The notes: generated by a model from the sequence alone, not told the origin. A stretch of 64,000 nt of DNA from Culex pipiens pallens (GCF_016801865.2 NC_068938.1:134072416-134136415), one strand, 5' to 3'; counted from the first letter of the stretch, positions 35,521 to 48,784 are shown. Numbers and translations: made by a program.

Positions 35521-36235
35521 ACTGGGTAATTCTCCGCCAACTCACACAGCAGTTGCCCTGACCCCTCTTCGATTTGCGTGAAACTTTGTCCTAAGGGGTT
35601 ACTTTTGTCCCTGATCACGAATCCGAGGTCCGTTTTTTGATATCTCGTGACGGAGGGGCGGTTTGACCCCTTCCATTTTATGTTTCTATGTCAAAATTTT
35701 TGTAATTGTCTGCTCTACAACTTTATAGAACATTGTTATACTCTAAAAAATAATCCTGCAAAGTTAGAAAAAACACGAAATTTAAAAATGAAAAATTTTG
35801 TTATAAATGAAAAAATGACCCTTCTGGGTCAATGTAGATTCGAAAAGAACATTAAATTTTCCTTAAAATGACATGTTCCAAAAATTTTTACAGTCGAGTA
35901 ACGGAAAATGGGAGAATTTTTAAAACTTTTTTAGTGTTTTTCGATGAAAAATGCGTTTTTTCGGAATTCTGAGTACGCCATCAAAACGGGCGTCTAATTT
36001 TACATAAAAGTCCCTTTGACCCCCAATTTCGATCTCATCACCGTTTCAGGCTGCAAATGATTGAAAAACACCTCTTTTTTCGCATGTTCAAAAATGGAAG
36101 GGGCCGTACCGCTCCTCCGTCACGAGATATCAAAAAACGGACCTCGGATTCGTGATCAGGGATAAAAGTAACGCAAATCGAAGAGGGGTCGGGGCAACTT
36201 TTCCCGATTTCGTGTGAGTTGGTAGAGAATTACCT
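35521..36235. mobile_element. GGG-AATTCTCTACC foldback family, compact copy
   Basis: Left end CTGGGTAATTCTCCGCCAAC then TCACAC; right end GTGTGAGTTGGTAGAGAATT then ACC. The terminal inverted repeats are about 165 bp and include GATATCTCGTGACGGAGGGG. It is a short version of 39648-41652 and supplies the empty site CTGAGTACGCCATC at 35968-35981. Non-coding. Confidence 0.82.
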
Positions 36236-37270
36236 AAATAATAAATATTTTGTGTTTTTGAAACAGAACAAATTTCTTATAAAACGTGAAAACTTTTGAT
36301 TTGTGTTTCGAATTTAGTTCATAATGCCATATGAATCGATAATTTTATAAACAAAACTAGTTTAATTGCATTTCAGGCAAAATTATGACTTTTAACCAAC
36401 CTAAAAGTTATAATTGTTTTATTTAAATGCTTATAAACTAAGTTTACTAAATTTAATTTTTTTTTTCTTTACCGTCTATACTCGTTACCGTCTTTTTAAA
36501 AAACCGTTTAAAATACCTTAGCGATGGTAAATTTCACTTAAAAATAACAACTTTACACCTTCGATCTGATTTAAACAAGAAAACTATGACTATCAAAGTT
36601 ACCCCGGAATTCAAAATAAAAATTTTCAACGAAACTATTTTTTAAGGCACTATTGAAAAAACTTTTTTTTCAAAAATAGTGCATGGACCTTGTGTGGCCT
36701 ACCGTAGCACATGTTTTAGAAATAATAATCTCGAGAAAAACCTTAACACTTGGAAAATATTCCAAGATTAAATTGAAATCCTATCAATATCACCCCGGAT
36801 TACGGTACTCGAAAAAATACGTGTTTTCAATAATTTGCAGCCGTGATGAGATGGAAATTTGTTGTCAAAAGTATATTTTTTAAATTGGACGCCCGATCTG
36901 ATAACGTACTCAAAATTAAAAAAATACGTATTTTTCATCGAAAAAAAAACTATAAAAGTTTTAATAAACCTGCCATTTTTCGTTACTCAATTGTAAGAAA
37001 AATGAGAACATTTCATTCTAAGAGAAATTTTATTTACTTTTCAAATCTTCATCAACCCAGAAGGGTAAATTTTTCAATTAGAACCAAATTTTCCATTTTA
37101 AAATGTCGAATTTTTTTCTAACTTTGCAGGGTTAGTTTTAAGAGTGTAACAATGTTCAAGAGCAAACAATTACAAAAATTTGATTTATAAACATAACAAG
37201 TTTGCTTGTAACCATCACAAATTATCACGATTTCACAAAAAAAGTTTTGAAAAAGTTACTTTTTACGTTT
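36236..37270. repeat. AT-rich sequence with a diverged, inverted fragment of the same foldback family
   Basis: 36680-37265 contains CAATAATTTGCAGCC-TGATGAGA, TACGTATTTTTCATCGAAAA and CTTTGCAGGGTTAGTTTTA...TAACAATGTT, all recognisable from the family. 36236-36660 shows nothing further. Confidence 0.55.
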
Positions 37271-38376
37271 CTTTTTGTTTCGTCGTTCGTGTCTGTTGCG
37301 GGTGACGATGAACGGCTATGATCGGCAAACAGATTCACTTGCACATATTTTTTTTTTTCATTCAGAGATCATTTTAGTGTGAAATTTTGGATGGTTCCGA
37401 AAAATTAAAGCATGGTTAAAAAAAGATTTCTGAACATAAGGCTATTTTCATGCAATTCCCAACACGTAATGAAGCATTTATTTCATTCCTGTCCTGGTTT
37501 TGACCGAGTTCTTTCCACACCAACTAACTAATTCATCCCAGAATTAAATGCCTAGCCCATTCAGCAAACCAAAAGTCATCGGATGTTCCGGTCAGGCCCT
37601 GAGCCCAGAACCACACGTACACCCAGCATCAGCCTTGAACATTTACATCACGTTGAATATGTAGGTGATGTTGCACCCCTCTTCAGAGACGAGCATCATA
37701 CACATATCGATTTGCTGGCAACTCTTTCGATTGCACCAACAATGACCAGGAACAGTTACCAACCCGAAATTGCCGGTTCCAACCGTTGGAACAATTCTTT
37801 GCTAATATCATTGTGTGGTAACGACTGCATGCATCAGGACGGATTCCCACAGGAGCAGTTCAACTGCTGTTCATTGGTCATTCTGCTATTTCTATGACTT
37901 GACCGCATCCTTTCAGCAGGGACAGAAGTCGAAAGGCTTTCACATCACATTTAGCTGGCCATTTAAAATTGAGACCTCCCGGCGGTGGCGGCGGTGGTTG
38001 TCCCCGGCGGCACTTATGACAGCTATGAGGACGTCAACAGGACAAGAAACGAGAGCTTCATCCTCCAGCATGAAACAATGCGACATGTGTTGTAAGTTCT
38101 ACTCTACAATAATGCACCATGCATTGTCCGTTCATGGACCGCAAAACAGTCCCGGTTGACTTCTGGAATGGGGCAGGTCTTGTTTCCAGGAGACTCCAAT
38201 GATTGGCCAGTGCAACGTTGGATGTAATGAAATTGGAAAATGCTGTCGAATCGTTCGATTTGTGGAGTTGTGTCGTTTGATGGAGACACTTGGTTTCATG
38301 CATGTTTAAATTGTGTCGAAGGCTGGCAATATGTGGTGAGTTGAGTTCTTGTTGGAAGAAATTTTTTAACACTAAT
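37271..38376. other. Non-repetitive island
   Basis: GC-balanced from about 37540 to 38340 (GGCGGTGGCGGCGGTGG near 37981). Short open frames on both strands (for example 37815-38159) have no recognisable domain. No gene assigned. Confidence 0.4.
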
Positions 38377-38772
38377 ACCAGGGTTGCCAGGTTGCCAGAT
38401 AAATCTGGGAATGCCAGATTTTTCAACTGTCAGCCAGAATAAAGATTCATCCTTCTCAGTGCCAGATTTTGACAGATTTTGCCAGACTTTTCACTTTGTG
38501 TCAATTTTGAACAAATTTTGGATTCAAATTAACGAATTTAATAAAAAAATGAAAAACATAGAATGAGTTTTTCTTAGAGGGAATGATAATAAAACATTTT
38601 TGAGGTTATAAAATCAATTAATTCGTCTGAATTCTACAAATTTTTGAATTAATTCATATCCTCCCTCCCCTTCACCATTGAGAACGGTTAGATTTTCGTC
38701 TGCCAGATTTTTCCAGATTTTTTATCAATACTTTGCCAGATTTTTCCAATTTTGACCTGGTAACCCTGGTAC
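38377..38772. mobile_element. MITE rich in TTGCCAGATTTT motifs
   Basis: Ends TACCAGGGTTGCCAGGT and the inverse ACCTGGTAACCCTGGTA, with TA at each edge. The inside repeats GCCAGATTTT many times. An older relic lies at about 57600-57740. Non-coding. Confidence 0.7.
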
Positions 38773-39645
38773 CACATAAAGTTTTTTTCGCGAAAAAAAA
38801 AATAATTTTCGTCTATACTACGGAATTTTGAAAACCAATGATTGAAAAACATGTAGACTTACGTAAAGTACATTTTAAATAACATTTTTCATCAAAATAT
38901 CGGCTTGTATTTTAACTTTTTCTATTCGTTTTATTTTTTTTTAACGGCGCTTTTCCTTTTCATTAAGACACGTTTTTCATTGACATGCAGCTTGAATCCG
39001 TGAAGAGATAGACATTTGGTATCATTTCGACTTTTGCGTACTGAATCTTGAGAAAATAATTTTTTCATCAAAAAAGTAAAAAATAGTTTTTTGCAATTCC
39101 GTCGTGAAACTACATACTTTTCCTGTCATTCTTGAACGACGAAATAGCCTACTTTTCTGTACCAAAAATAACAGAATCGAATAGCAACACTTTTGAAAAT
39201 AAATGCTGAAAAGTTCTACTTTTCAGCACTGAAATGGGTGTTGAAAAGTTGAACTTTTCAGCACTTGTTTCGAAAAGTAACACTTTTCAACATTTTTTGA
39301 TTTAAACGATTTATTGACAAAATACATGAAAATTCGACTTAAAATTTCACTCAATGGGTGTTTTTCGAAATTGCAAAAAAATGTTGTATGGAACTCGTTG
39401 CAAAACTTGATTTTTTCAGCACTCGTCGTATTTATCCAACTCGGTGAACCTCGTTGGATAAATGTACGACTCGTGCTGAAAAAATCTTCTTTTTGCAACT
39501 TGTTGCATAAACTACTATTAAAATGCTTTTATTTTCCGTTACTTGACTGTCTAAAATCATTAGATATGTCATTTTATGGGAAATTAAATGCACTTTCCGA
39601 ATCCGAAGCAACTTGAGGAGGTAAAAACATTTTGAAATGATGTGT
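38773..39645. repeat. Dispersed repeat, copy 1, with an inserted palindromic element
   Basis: 38773-39090 and 39521-39625 match 43167-43480 and 43485-43580 respectively (CGTCTATACTACGGAATTTT; TTTTATTTTCCGTTACTTGA). The ~430 bp between them (39095-39520) is absent from the other copy and is rich in inverted AAAGTTGAACTTTTCAGCAC words. Part of it recurs at 60745-60870. Confidence 0.65.
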
Positions 39646-39647
39646 GG

Positions 39648-41652
39648 GCAATTCTCTACCAACTCACACGAAATCGGGAAAAGTTGCCCCGACCCCTCTT
39701 CGATTTGTGTGAAACTTTGTCCTAAGGGGTAACTTTTGTCCCTAATCACAAATCCGAGAACCGTTTTTTTTATATCTCGTGACGGAGGGGCAGTACGACC
39801 CCTTCCATTTTTGAACATGCGAAAAAAGAGGTGTTTTTCAATAATTTGCAGCCTGAAACGGTGATGAGATAGAAATTTGGTGTCAAAGGGACTTTTATGT
39901 AAAATTAGACGCTCGATTTGATGACGTACTCAGAATTCCGAAAAAACGTATTTTTCATCGAAAAAAACACTAAAAAAGTTTTAAAAACTCACCCATTTTC
40001 CGTTACTCGACTGTAAAAAATTTTGGAACATGTCATTTTATGGGAAATTTAATGTATTTTTCGAATCTTTTTTGACCCAGACGAAACAAAGAGAAACGCA
40101 AAAAGTAACTTTTTCAAAACTTTTTTTTCGTAAAATCGTGATAACTCGTGATGTTTATAAGCAAACCCCTTATGTCTATATATCAAAATTTTTGTAATTG
40201 CCTGCTCTACAACTTTGTAGAACATTGTTACACTATAAAAAATATCCCTGCCAAGTTAGAAAAAAACACGAAATTTTAAAATGAAAAATTTTGTTTTAAA
40301 TGAAAAAATGACCCAATGTAGATTCGAAAAGAACATTAAATTTCCCATAAAATGACAAGTACCAAAATTTTTTACAGTCGAGTAACGGAAAATGGGAGAA
40401 TTTTTAAAACTTTTTTAGTGTTTTTTTTTTGATGAAAAATACGTTTTTTTCGGAATTCTGAGTAGGGTAGGGTAGTCATCAATGAGACACTTTTGGTTTT
40501 CAACTTTCAACGATTTTTCTATTTTTTTCATCAGCATATTTGAATGAGCTTTTTGTTGCATTTTTTTTCTTTTAATGTGTTTTAACATTGACCAAAATAT
40601 GAGATCGATCCGACATCTACAGTCAGAGTTATTCAACTGTCTCATTGTAGACGCACTTGGCAGGAACAATGAGACAGCTGGGGAACAATGAGACACTCTA
40701 CGAAAATCAACATTTTCCAAGTAAAACATCATGTTTTTGTATTGTTCCATTGCAGGTGACTTGCGTTGAACATTTTAGAGCAATTTTTCCAACATGAAAC
40801 TTTAATTAACAAAAGTTATACTGAAAAGTTTTTAATTTTTGTAAAATCCATACATTTATACCAAATAATTTTGTATTTTTGGTTAAATGAAGTTAAAACT
40901 CTATAAATATGCCAAAAATCACTTATGTTTTGAAAGATTTCCATAGATTTTGAAAAGTTTAATGAAGAAAATTCAATGTGTCTCATTGTTACCGATGGGC
41001 TGAAATGAGTGGGGAACAATGAGACAGCCCTGGATTCTGGGTATATTCAAAATTTTGGCCAAACCTAATGAAAGGATATTGTAGCCCAACTCAATCACTA
41101 TGGAACGTCGAAAGAAATTTAAAGTAATATTAGTTTTGGTGTAAATGGCAGCCTACGAGCGAAAAAGTATTTTTTGTCGATAATTTACTTTTACACCTCA
41201 GAATCAAACATTTTTGAATAACTTTCCAAGGGAGCGTCCATAACCAAAGCCACTATTATGGCAGACGTGTATCCAGTAGACACACCTTTCCCCCAAATAT
41301 GAGCCTGATTGCTTGAAACTACGACTTGTGAGAGCAATGTTATTATTGTTCCCCGTGTCGCATTGATGACTACTCTACCCTACGCCATCAAATCGGGCGT
41401 CTAATTTTACATAAAAGTCCCTTTGACACCAAATTTCTATCTCATCACCGTTTCAGGCTGCAAATTGTTGAAAAACACCTCTTTTTTCGCATGTTCAAAA
41501 ATGGAAGAGGTCGTACCGCCCCTCCGTCACAAGATATCAAAAAACGGACCTCAGATTCGTGATCAGGGACAAAAGTTACCCCTTAGGACAAAGTTTCACG
41601 CAAATCGAAGAGGGGTCGGGGCAACTGCTGTGTGAGTTGGCGGAGAATTACC
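39648..41652. mobile_element. GGG-AATTCTCTACC foldback element, long-arm copy, with a nested MITE
   Basis: Left end GGGCAATTCTCTACCAACTC then ACACGAAATCGGG; right end the inverse, finishing GGCGGAGAATTACCC. Inverted arms of about 430 bp flank a ~240-bp centre. Without the nested 916-bp element the length is about 1.09 kb. Non-coding; related copies at 16327 and 35521. Confidence 0.85.
40465..41380. mobile_element. Nested 916-bp MITE (GGGTAGGGTAGTCATC ends), TA duplication
   Basis: Begins GGGTAGGGTAGTCATCAATG and ends CATTGATGACTACTCTACCC, with TA at 40463-40464 and 41381-41382. The uninterrupted site, CTGAGTACGCCATC, is present in the sister element at 35968-35981, so the insertion and its TA duplication are shown directly. 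The interior repeats GGGGAACAATGAGACA. No transposase frame. Confidence 0.9.
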
Positions 41653-41654
41653 CA

Positions 41655-42703
41655 CATGGTAAAAATTTTGGTGATTTTTTATTTCACTTTTATCACTAAA
41701 ACTTGATTTGCAAAAAACACTATTTTTATTTATATTTTTTGATTTGTTGTAGAGGAGATCAAATGCCAACTTTTCAGAAATTTCCAGAATGTGCAAAACA
41801 TCTTTGACCGAGTTATGATTTTTTGAATCAATACAACTTTTCAAAAATCGAAATATTGGTCGAAAAAAAATTTCAATTTCATTTTTCGATGTTAAATTGA
41901 ATTTGCAATCAAAAAGGACATGAATGATATGTTTAAAAATGCACCGATTTCAAGTTATAGCCATTTTTATGTAACTTTTTTCAAAATAGTCACATTTATC
42001 AAGACTAACATTTCAAAAGGGCGTTATATTGAACGTTTGACCCTTTTGGAATGTTAGCCTTGATTCAAAAAATTTGAAAATATTTTTTTCGAAAAGATCG
42101 GAATTTTTTTAACATTTTTAACTTTGTAAATCGGACTATTAGTTGCTGAGATAACGACATTAGAAAATTGTGGGTTGTTTGGGCGAGACTTAGAAAACAT
42201 CAATTTTCCTGTTTTTAAACCTTTGCATGGTAATATCTCAGCAACTTAGGATCGTATCAATAAAGTCCAGCAAAGCAAAATATAAAATATTCTCAGCCTT
42301 TTAAATTTTTTTTTTTTTTCAATTTTGTGCAAACCTGGGCATCATTTCAAAAAAATAAATAACTGCTACTATTTTGAAAAAAGTTTCATAAGATGGCTAT
42401 AACTTGAAAAAGGTGCACTTTATAAAAAATTCACTTCAGTACTTCTTGATTGCAAATTCAATTTTACATAAAAAAATGAAATTTAAAAATTTTTGCGACC
42501 AATATTTCGATTTTTTTTTTAAATTGTATTTATTCAGAAAATCATAATTCGATCAAATATTTTTGCCCATTCTGGAAATTTCTGAAAAGTTGGCATTTGA
42601 TGTCCTCTAAAACATAAAAAAATTGTGTTTTTTTTTGCAAATCAAGTTTTAGTGATAAAAAATTAAATTAAAAATCACCAAAAAAATTTTTACCGTGTAT
42701 CAT
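41655..42703. mobile_element. Foldback element (ACAYGGTAAAAATTT ends)
   Basis: ACATGGTAAAAATTTTGGTGA at the left pairs with the inverse ending ATTTTTACCGTGTA. The arms are about 345 bp. The centre has a second inverted pair, ATCAAGACTAACATTTCAAA (41998) against the inverse at 42045-42066. It abuts the preceding foldback element. Non-coding. Confidence 0.75.
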
Positions 42704-43166
42704 TTTTTTTTCAGTGTAGTCCATATCCATACCTACAACCTTGCCGAAGACACCAAATCGATCAAAAAACTCCTTCGAAAGATACAGATTTTTGAATTTT
42801 CATATATAATTTTGTATGGACAGCTGCCAAATTTGTATGGCAAATTATATGGACAAACTAATGATGCAAAATGGCTTCTTTGGGCATACCAAAGGCATCA
42901 AAAAAGTTTCAGCCGGATTAAAAAATACAAAAAAATTGAATGACCGAAATCTCAGAGAATTGCTCCGTAACCAGTCAGCCACGGCCGTTTCCCCCGGCCC
43001 GGAAAATCAGGGGGGCAAATTTTTTTTTCGAAAAACTTCAAAATTTATATGGAAATTTAAGTCTGGTCAACTGAAAACAATTTGAAATGCATTTCCCTGC
43101 TTTTATAATCATATTTATCATGTTTTGGATCGCTTTTAATTTGAATTTTTGTTAAATTCTGGTGCA
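42704..43166. repeat. Dispersed repeat (GCCATTTTGCATCATTAG family), uninterrupted copy, plus flank
   Basis: 42815-42925 is the intact version of the repeat split at 29063. The rest is AT-rich with nothing recognised. Confidence 0.6.
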
Positions 43167-43625
43167 CAGTACCACATAAAGTTTAAACATAATTTTCGTC
43201 TATACTACGGAATTTTGGAAACCAATGATTGAAAAACATGCAGACTGACGTAAAGTACATTTTAAAACACATTTTTCATCAAAATATCGGCTTGTATTTT
43301 AACTTCTTCTATTTGTTTAATTTTTTTGGTACGGCACTTTTCCTTTTTATTAAGACACGTTTTTCATTGACATGTAGCTTGAATCCGTGAAGAGATAGAA
43401 ATTCGGTATCATTTAGACTTTTGCGTACTTAATCTTGAGAAAATATTTTTTTCATCAAAAAACTAAAAAAATAGTTTTAAATTGCTTTTATTTTCCGTTA
43501 CTTGACTGTCAAAAATAATTAGATATGTCATTTTATGGCAAATTAAATGTACTTTCCGAATCCGGAACAACTTTAAGAGGTATTTTTTACTTTAGAACAA
43601 AAAAAACATTTTGAAATTATGTGTT
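43167..43625. repeat. Dispersed repeat, copy 2 of 38773-39645
   Basis: Starts GTACCACATAAAGTTT and follows copy 1 without the ~430-bp insert. Confidence 0.7.
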
Positions 43626-44190
43626 TTTTGTAACTTTGGAAAATTTTTGATGAAAAAACATTCGGGGTTTGCAGGTATTTCTCACGAGTTATCAGAATTG
43701 AACCGAAAAATTTTTTTTAACAAAAAATTATAATTTTCACAATGTTTGAATATTTTTTAAATTTTCACCCCTAAAGACATTCGTGTGCTGTAACTAAGTT
43801 TTTTTTTGTGGCTCGTGCATTGCCAGAATGAAAAGTTTTTCTATGGTTTACTTCTTTTTTTTAGAAAATTTTCTTCTCAGAATTGAAATCGAATTTTGAA
43901 GAACTGCGATCTTCAATCGGTGATGCATTGATAGCTGTACAAAATGGCGCTCCCAACTCAATTTGACCCAAAATTGATGTTCGACAAGATAGCACAATGA
44001 TTGAAACAGTGTGTAAATTTAGCTTCCATTCATATTATAATTTTGTATAGTTTTGACATGATATCACAGTTTCAGTGAATGTACTAAAACACTTAATATT
44101 GATTGAGCCTAATTGCCATTTGCGACATTGTAATAAGCCAGTAAAAACGAGTAAATTGAACAATTTTGATCATGTGTCATTTGATTTACT
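43626..44190. other. AT-rich sequence, nothing recognised
   Basis: No gene or terminal repeat seen. Confidence 0.4.
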
Positions 44191-45240
44191 CCAAAATCAT
44201 GTTTTTGTAGCCCTTGCCAAATCACCCCGAAGCTCAACACGTTCCCACATTTCCCACAGCCGCCCCCATGGAAAACGAGAAATCGAAAATCGACGCGCAC
44301 CTGATTGAAACTCGAAACCCACACTTGTGGCCACCCGACAAAGCACCAAACCCGTCGAGCTAGGTCATCAACGGTGATCACGGGTTTCAATGTCAAATAT
44401 TTGGCACCGACAATTCAGCTCGCCAAAAATGGCTCCGATTCCGTGTCCGACTGGTGATGATGATGATGACGCCCTAGTCTCTAGTTTGTTTTCCGGGGAT
44501 GCTTCGGGGAAGGGTGAAATTTGGCACCTGGATGTATTTCCAAATTAAATTGGCCTTTTCCGGTGATTCCGGAGGAACGGTTTTGATTTCCGGTTCAACA
44601 TTCGATATCAAATCACAAAAGGACATTTTCGTTTTGTCTGCGCAAAAATTCAATTTCCACCATTAGGTGGGAACGAGAAAAGCTTAATGACCATCAAAAT
44701 GCTCTTAATTGCCTGCCAACCGAGGTAATTGGATGTGAAACCGGCTCCTTAAAAACCAGGACCAGACATGGAGTTCATCCAACTTCGAACTCTCCAACTC
44801 GGGAGTGTTGGTGGTGGGTGTCGTAACGTGAAATTGCTAATTGTCCACTTCTCCCACGGTGACAATGGGTCCAAAGAATGGCAGTCCAAAGTTTCACACT
44901 TTGAAATCTATTACACAATACCTTATACGGTTCAAGGTTCTGAAGCTTTAATGACCGGGTAGAATTGTGATTGTGATTCCTATCATGGCCATCGTCCGCA
45001 GGGATGAGGGAGGGGGAAGCCATGTGTTGCTTTCATTTGGAACAATTACCGTTTCTGTGAAAGGTTTCTAAATCGCTGTGGAACTGTTACGGTAAACGAT
45101 TTTGCGAGATAACTGGGTAATCGGGGGAGGTCTCTCTTCGGTCGTAGCCATTGTCAAATGTTATTGTTCTGAAATCGAGGCAAGTCTAGGGAGAAGTACC
45201 CTTATGAAATAATGCTCAAATTATTGTTCTAGTGATTGTG
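44191..45240. other. Non-repetitive island
   Basis: GC-balanced, low in homopolymers and without repeats shared elsewhere in the window. It contains TGATGATGATGATGATGACG (44452-44471) and several TAATTG/CAATTA words. No exon recognised. A candidate for single-copy host regulatory DNA. Confidence 0.4.
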
Positions 45241-46219
45241 AAGCAAGTAGCAGTTTTTATTATTCTTAAAAAAACATAATATTTTTTGTTATTCTCTGTG
45301 ATTACGGTCATCAGTATTTTTTTTTGTTGCAATTTATAACCTCCCTTAAATTTTTGGGAGCATTATCATTTTCCATAAAAAATTTACAGCCGTTCATATA
45401 ACAAAGTTTTCAAAGTTTATTTCACCCAACTAATGGAAAAAATGTTAGGCCAATTTAAAAAAAATATTTACAAAAGGCTGGAAAAATTCCCTATGTATTG
45501 TTTTTTTGTAGATACGGCCTATAGATGCGGAGATATGGCCATGAAAAGATAATACAAATTAAAGAAAAAAATTAGAGAAATTATGGAAATTAAGACTAAC
45601 ATTGAAGGTAAAATCTCTGGTAGCTAAATACATAAATTTACTGATCGCTCGAAGACGATACTTTGAAAAATTTAGAATCATGACTTCCATTTCAAAGGGA
45701 GAAATATTTATTATCACGCACACTTGAAATGTTAGTCTTGATCCACAAAATTTTCAATAATTGTGAATTTTAATTTCGGGTTATTTTTGTTCATTACCTG
45801 TAACTTTACCATGGGTCGATGAGAAAGTTACTTTAAAAAATATTGATTCTCGAATAAGAATAAATTATTAATTACCATTTTTGTACAGCTGCCAAATTTG
45901 TATGGAGACTTGTTTGGGTGAACCAATGACACAAAATGTGTTTTTGTTCATAGGGAAGGCCCACTCAATGTTTTGGCTTAACCAGCAAAATACAAATAAA
46001 ATCCATTTCCGGAATTCGGGAAGCATTGGTCATGCTTTAGAGGATAACAAATTTTTACTCTTGAGCTTTCGAAGAAAACAATTGTTTTATTTTTATAAAC
46101 TCATTTACGGATAAAATGAAATTTTAATTATGTGCACAGTTTTCAAATCAAAACAATTTTTAAGTTCAGATCAAAATAAATAGTTATTTAAAAACTAACT
46201 TAATCCACCTGTGTAGTTG
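45241..46219. other. AT-rich sequence with relic repeats
   Basis: 45592-45736 is bounded by AAGACTAACATTGAAGG and the inverse CTTGAAATGTTAGTCTTGAT, a small inverted-repeat relic. 45880-45985 is a diverged GCCAAATTTGTATGG dispersed repeat. No gene. Confidence 0.45.
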
Positions 46220-46655
46220 ATGCCTTTTTCACTTTTTATCAACAGTGGGTAATATGAGAGGTTTGAACACATATTTCAGCTATTTTTTTTAGGTCCAGAA
46301 AAATAAGTACACAGATATAACTTAAGTTGTCATAACTCGAGACAGGGTTGCCAGATTTTCTATTATGTGGACTCGTTGGAAAGGTCTCTTGAATACCTAA
46401 CCAACGATGGGTCGGATGATGGATCCGGACATCGTTTACATGCATTTAAGTGAGATCCGGCTTCAAAAAAGTACATAAATATCACTTAAGTGGTCATAAC
46501 TCGAGACAGGGTTGCCAGATCTTCGATGTTGTGGACTCGTTGGAAATGTCTCTTGATAACCTAACCAACGATGGGTCGGATGATGGTTCCGGACATCGTT
46601 TACATACATTTAAGTTAGATCCGGCTTCAAAACAGTACATAAATATCACTTAAGT

Positions 46656-48368
46656 CAGGGGTGCCCAACCTTTTTGCCCTGCGGGCCAGATTTGATTTTT
46701 CTGATGCTGTGGTGGGCCAGAACTATGTTTTATTAAAGTTGGAAAAAATCATCAATTCTTTTTTCATCAAACGATTTTTATCAAGATATTTTAAAGTAAA
46801 AAAAATGTATTGCAAATAAGATTCATAAATCTTGATTATAAGAAAGATAAACAAAGATATCTTTAAAAAATATATGTATATATATTAGCGTGGTTCACGT
46901 TTCTTTGAAAAAGACAAAAGTTGTTATTTTGTCTTGCATCAACCGGAATTTCGTTCTTTTATGTCCCCAGAAGCACTCCTGAAAATTTGAGCCCATTTGG
47001 TAAGTTCTAGGAGCTCCAGTTTTAATTTGAAATTTATATGGGATTTTGATTTATTTTCCATGGGAAACTATCTTTTTTTACATTGTATTAGGATTTTTTT
47101 TTATAAATCGATGAAATGACTTGATTCTTATAGTAGGAGATAGGTTTTGAACTGGGGAACAACTTTGTAGAACATACCAACATGCTAGGAAGTGACCCTT
47201 CAAAGATACAGATACTTTTAGATGGTGGCTTTTGAAGGGGCTTTACTTCAAAAGCCACCATCTAAAAGTATCTGTATCTTTGAAGGGTCACTTCCTAGCA
47301 TGTTGGTATGTTCTACAAAGTTGTTCCCCAGTTCAAAACCTATCTCCTACTATAAGAATCAAGTCATTTCACCGATTTATAAAAAAAAATCCTAATACAA
47401 TGTAAAAAAAGATAGTTTCCCATGGAAAATAAATCAAAATCCCATATAAATTTCAAATTAAAACTGGAGCTCCTAGACCTTACCAAATGGGCTCAAATTT
47501 TCAGGAGTGCTTCTGGGGACATAAAAGAACGAAATTCCGATTGATGCAAGACAAAATAACAACTTTTGTCTTTTTCATAGAAACGTGAACCACGCTAATA
47601 TATATATTATATTTTTTATATTTGTTTTTGTTTAAAATTGTATTGTAGTTATAGTTCAACTACCTCAACACACCAATATATTAAAAAAATCAATAAGACA
47701 TGATAAAATTTATTTAATCAAAATATGTATCCAAATCATCTTTACAAAAAAATACCGTATGTGCAGTGATTTTTATTTTCATTCATTCAGTGATTCATAT
47801 ATTCATTCGCGTTTTCAAGCTTTTATTTCAACCAAAACTTTAACACTGTAAAGTTGTTCTGAAAAATACACTGTTTTTTTGCTTATTCATTTATTCAATA
47901 ATAAATTTTAATCAAGTTCCTCAAAAAAAAAATTTCAATTCGAAGTAAGTTCAGAAAAAAATATTTCGTGTCTTTTTGTTAATTTTTAGACAACAATCTA
48001 ATTTTTCATATATTTTACAAAATGGATAATTTTGTTTTCTTGCTCAGTTTATCAGTTTGATAATTGATTCTGAAAATATCAATAAAAAATAATAAGAATT
48101 CAATAACAACAGAAAAAATGTTTGAATTTTAAACCAAAATTGAAAAAGTACAAAGGTAAAATAAAAAAAATCGTTGAAATAGCAAAATTTTATTGCAAAA
48201 ACAACAAAAAGTTCCTATTTAATTTTTTTTAATGTGCAAAAAATTTATGTGAATCTTATTTTTTTATTTTGAAAAAATAATTAATTAATATAATATTTTG
48301 TTGAAAAGCCGGATGAAATGGCTTCACGGGCCGGATCCAGCCCGCGGGCCGGACGTTGGGCAGGCCTG
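46656..48368. mobile_element. Non-autonomous hAT element with 8-bp TSD
   Basis: Begins CAGGGGTGCCCAACCTTTTT and ends GTTGGGCAGGCCTG, a textbook hAT (Charlie-like) terminus. ACTTAAGT is duplicated at 46648-46655 and 48369-48376. Subterminal GGGCCAGA and GGGCCGGATCCAGCCCGCGG blocks are also typical. No transposase frame in its 1713 bp; much of the interior is another palindromic insertion. Confidence 0.9.
46888..47595. mobile_element. 708-bp near-perfect palindromic element, TA-flanked
   Basis: Begins GCGTGGTTCACGTTTC and ends GAAACGTGAACCACGC, with TA at 46886-46887 and 47596-47597. Arms 46888-47237 and 47246-47595 are both 350 bp around an 8-base centre, with only about four mismatches seen by eye and no length difference. 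Likely a Tc1/mariner-type foldback MITE. Non-coding. Confidence 0.92.
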
Positions 48369-48784
48369 ACTTAAGTGGCCATAACTCGAAACAGGGTTGC
48401 CAGATATTATATTAGAAACAGGGTTGCCAGATATTAGATATTGTGGACGTTTACATACATTTAAGTGAGATCCGGCTTCAAAAAAGTGCATAAATATCAC
48501 TTAAGTGGTCATAACTCGAGGCAGGGTTGCCAGATCTTCAATTATGTGGACTTGTTGGAAAGGTCGCTCGATTACCTAACTAATGATGGGTCGGATGATG
48601 GATCCGGACATCGTTTACATGCATATAATTGAGATCCGGATATATGTGAAAACACATTTTTATACATAACTTTTGAACTACTTATCGAAACTTCAAACAA
48701 TTCAATAGCGATGTATGGGACCCTAAACCAAGTCGAATGTACTTGGTTCGATCAAAATCGGTTCAGCCAGTGCTGAGAAAACTT

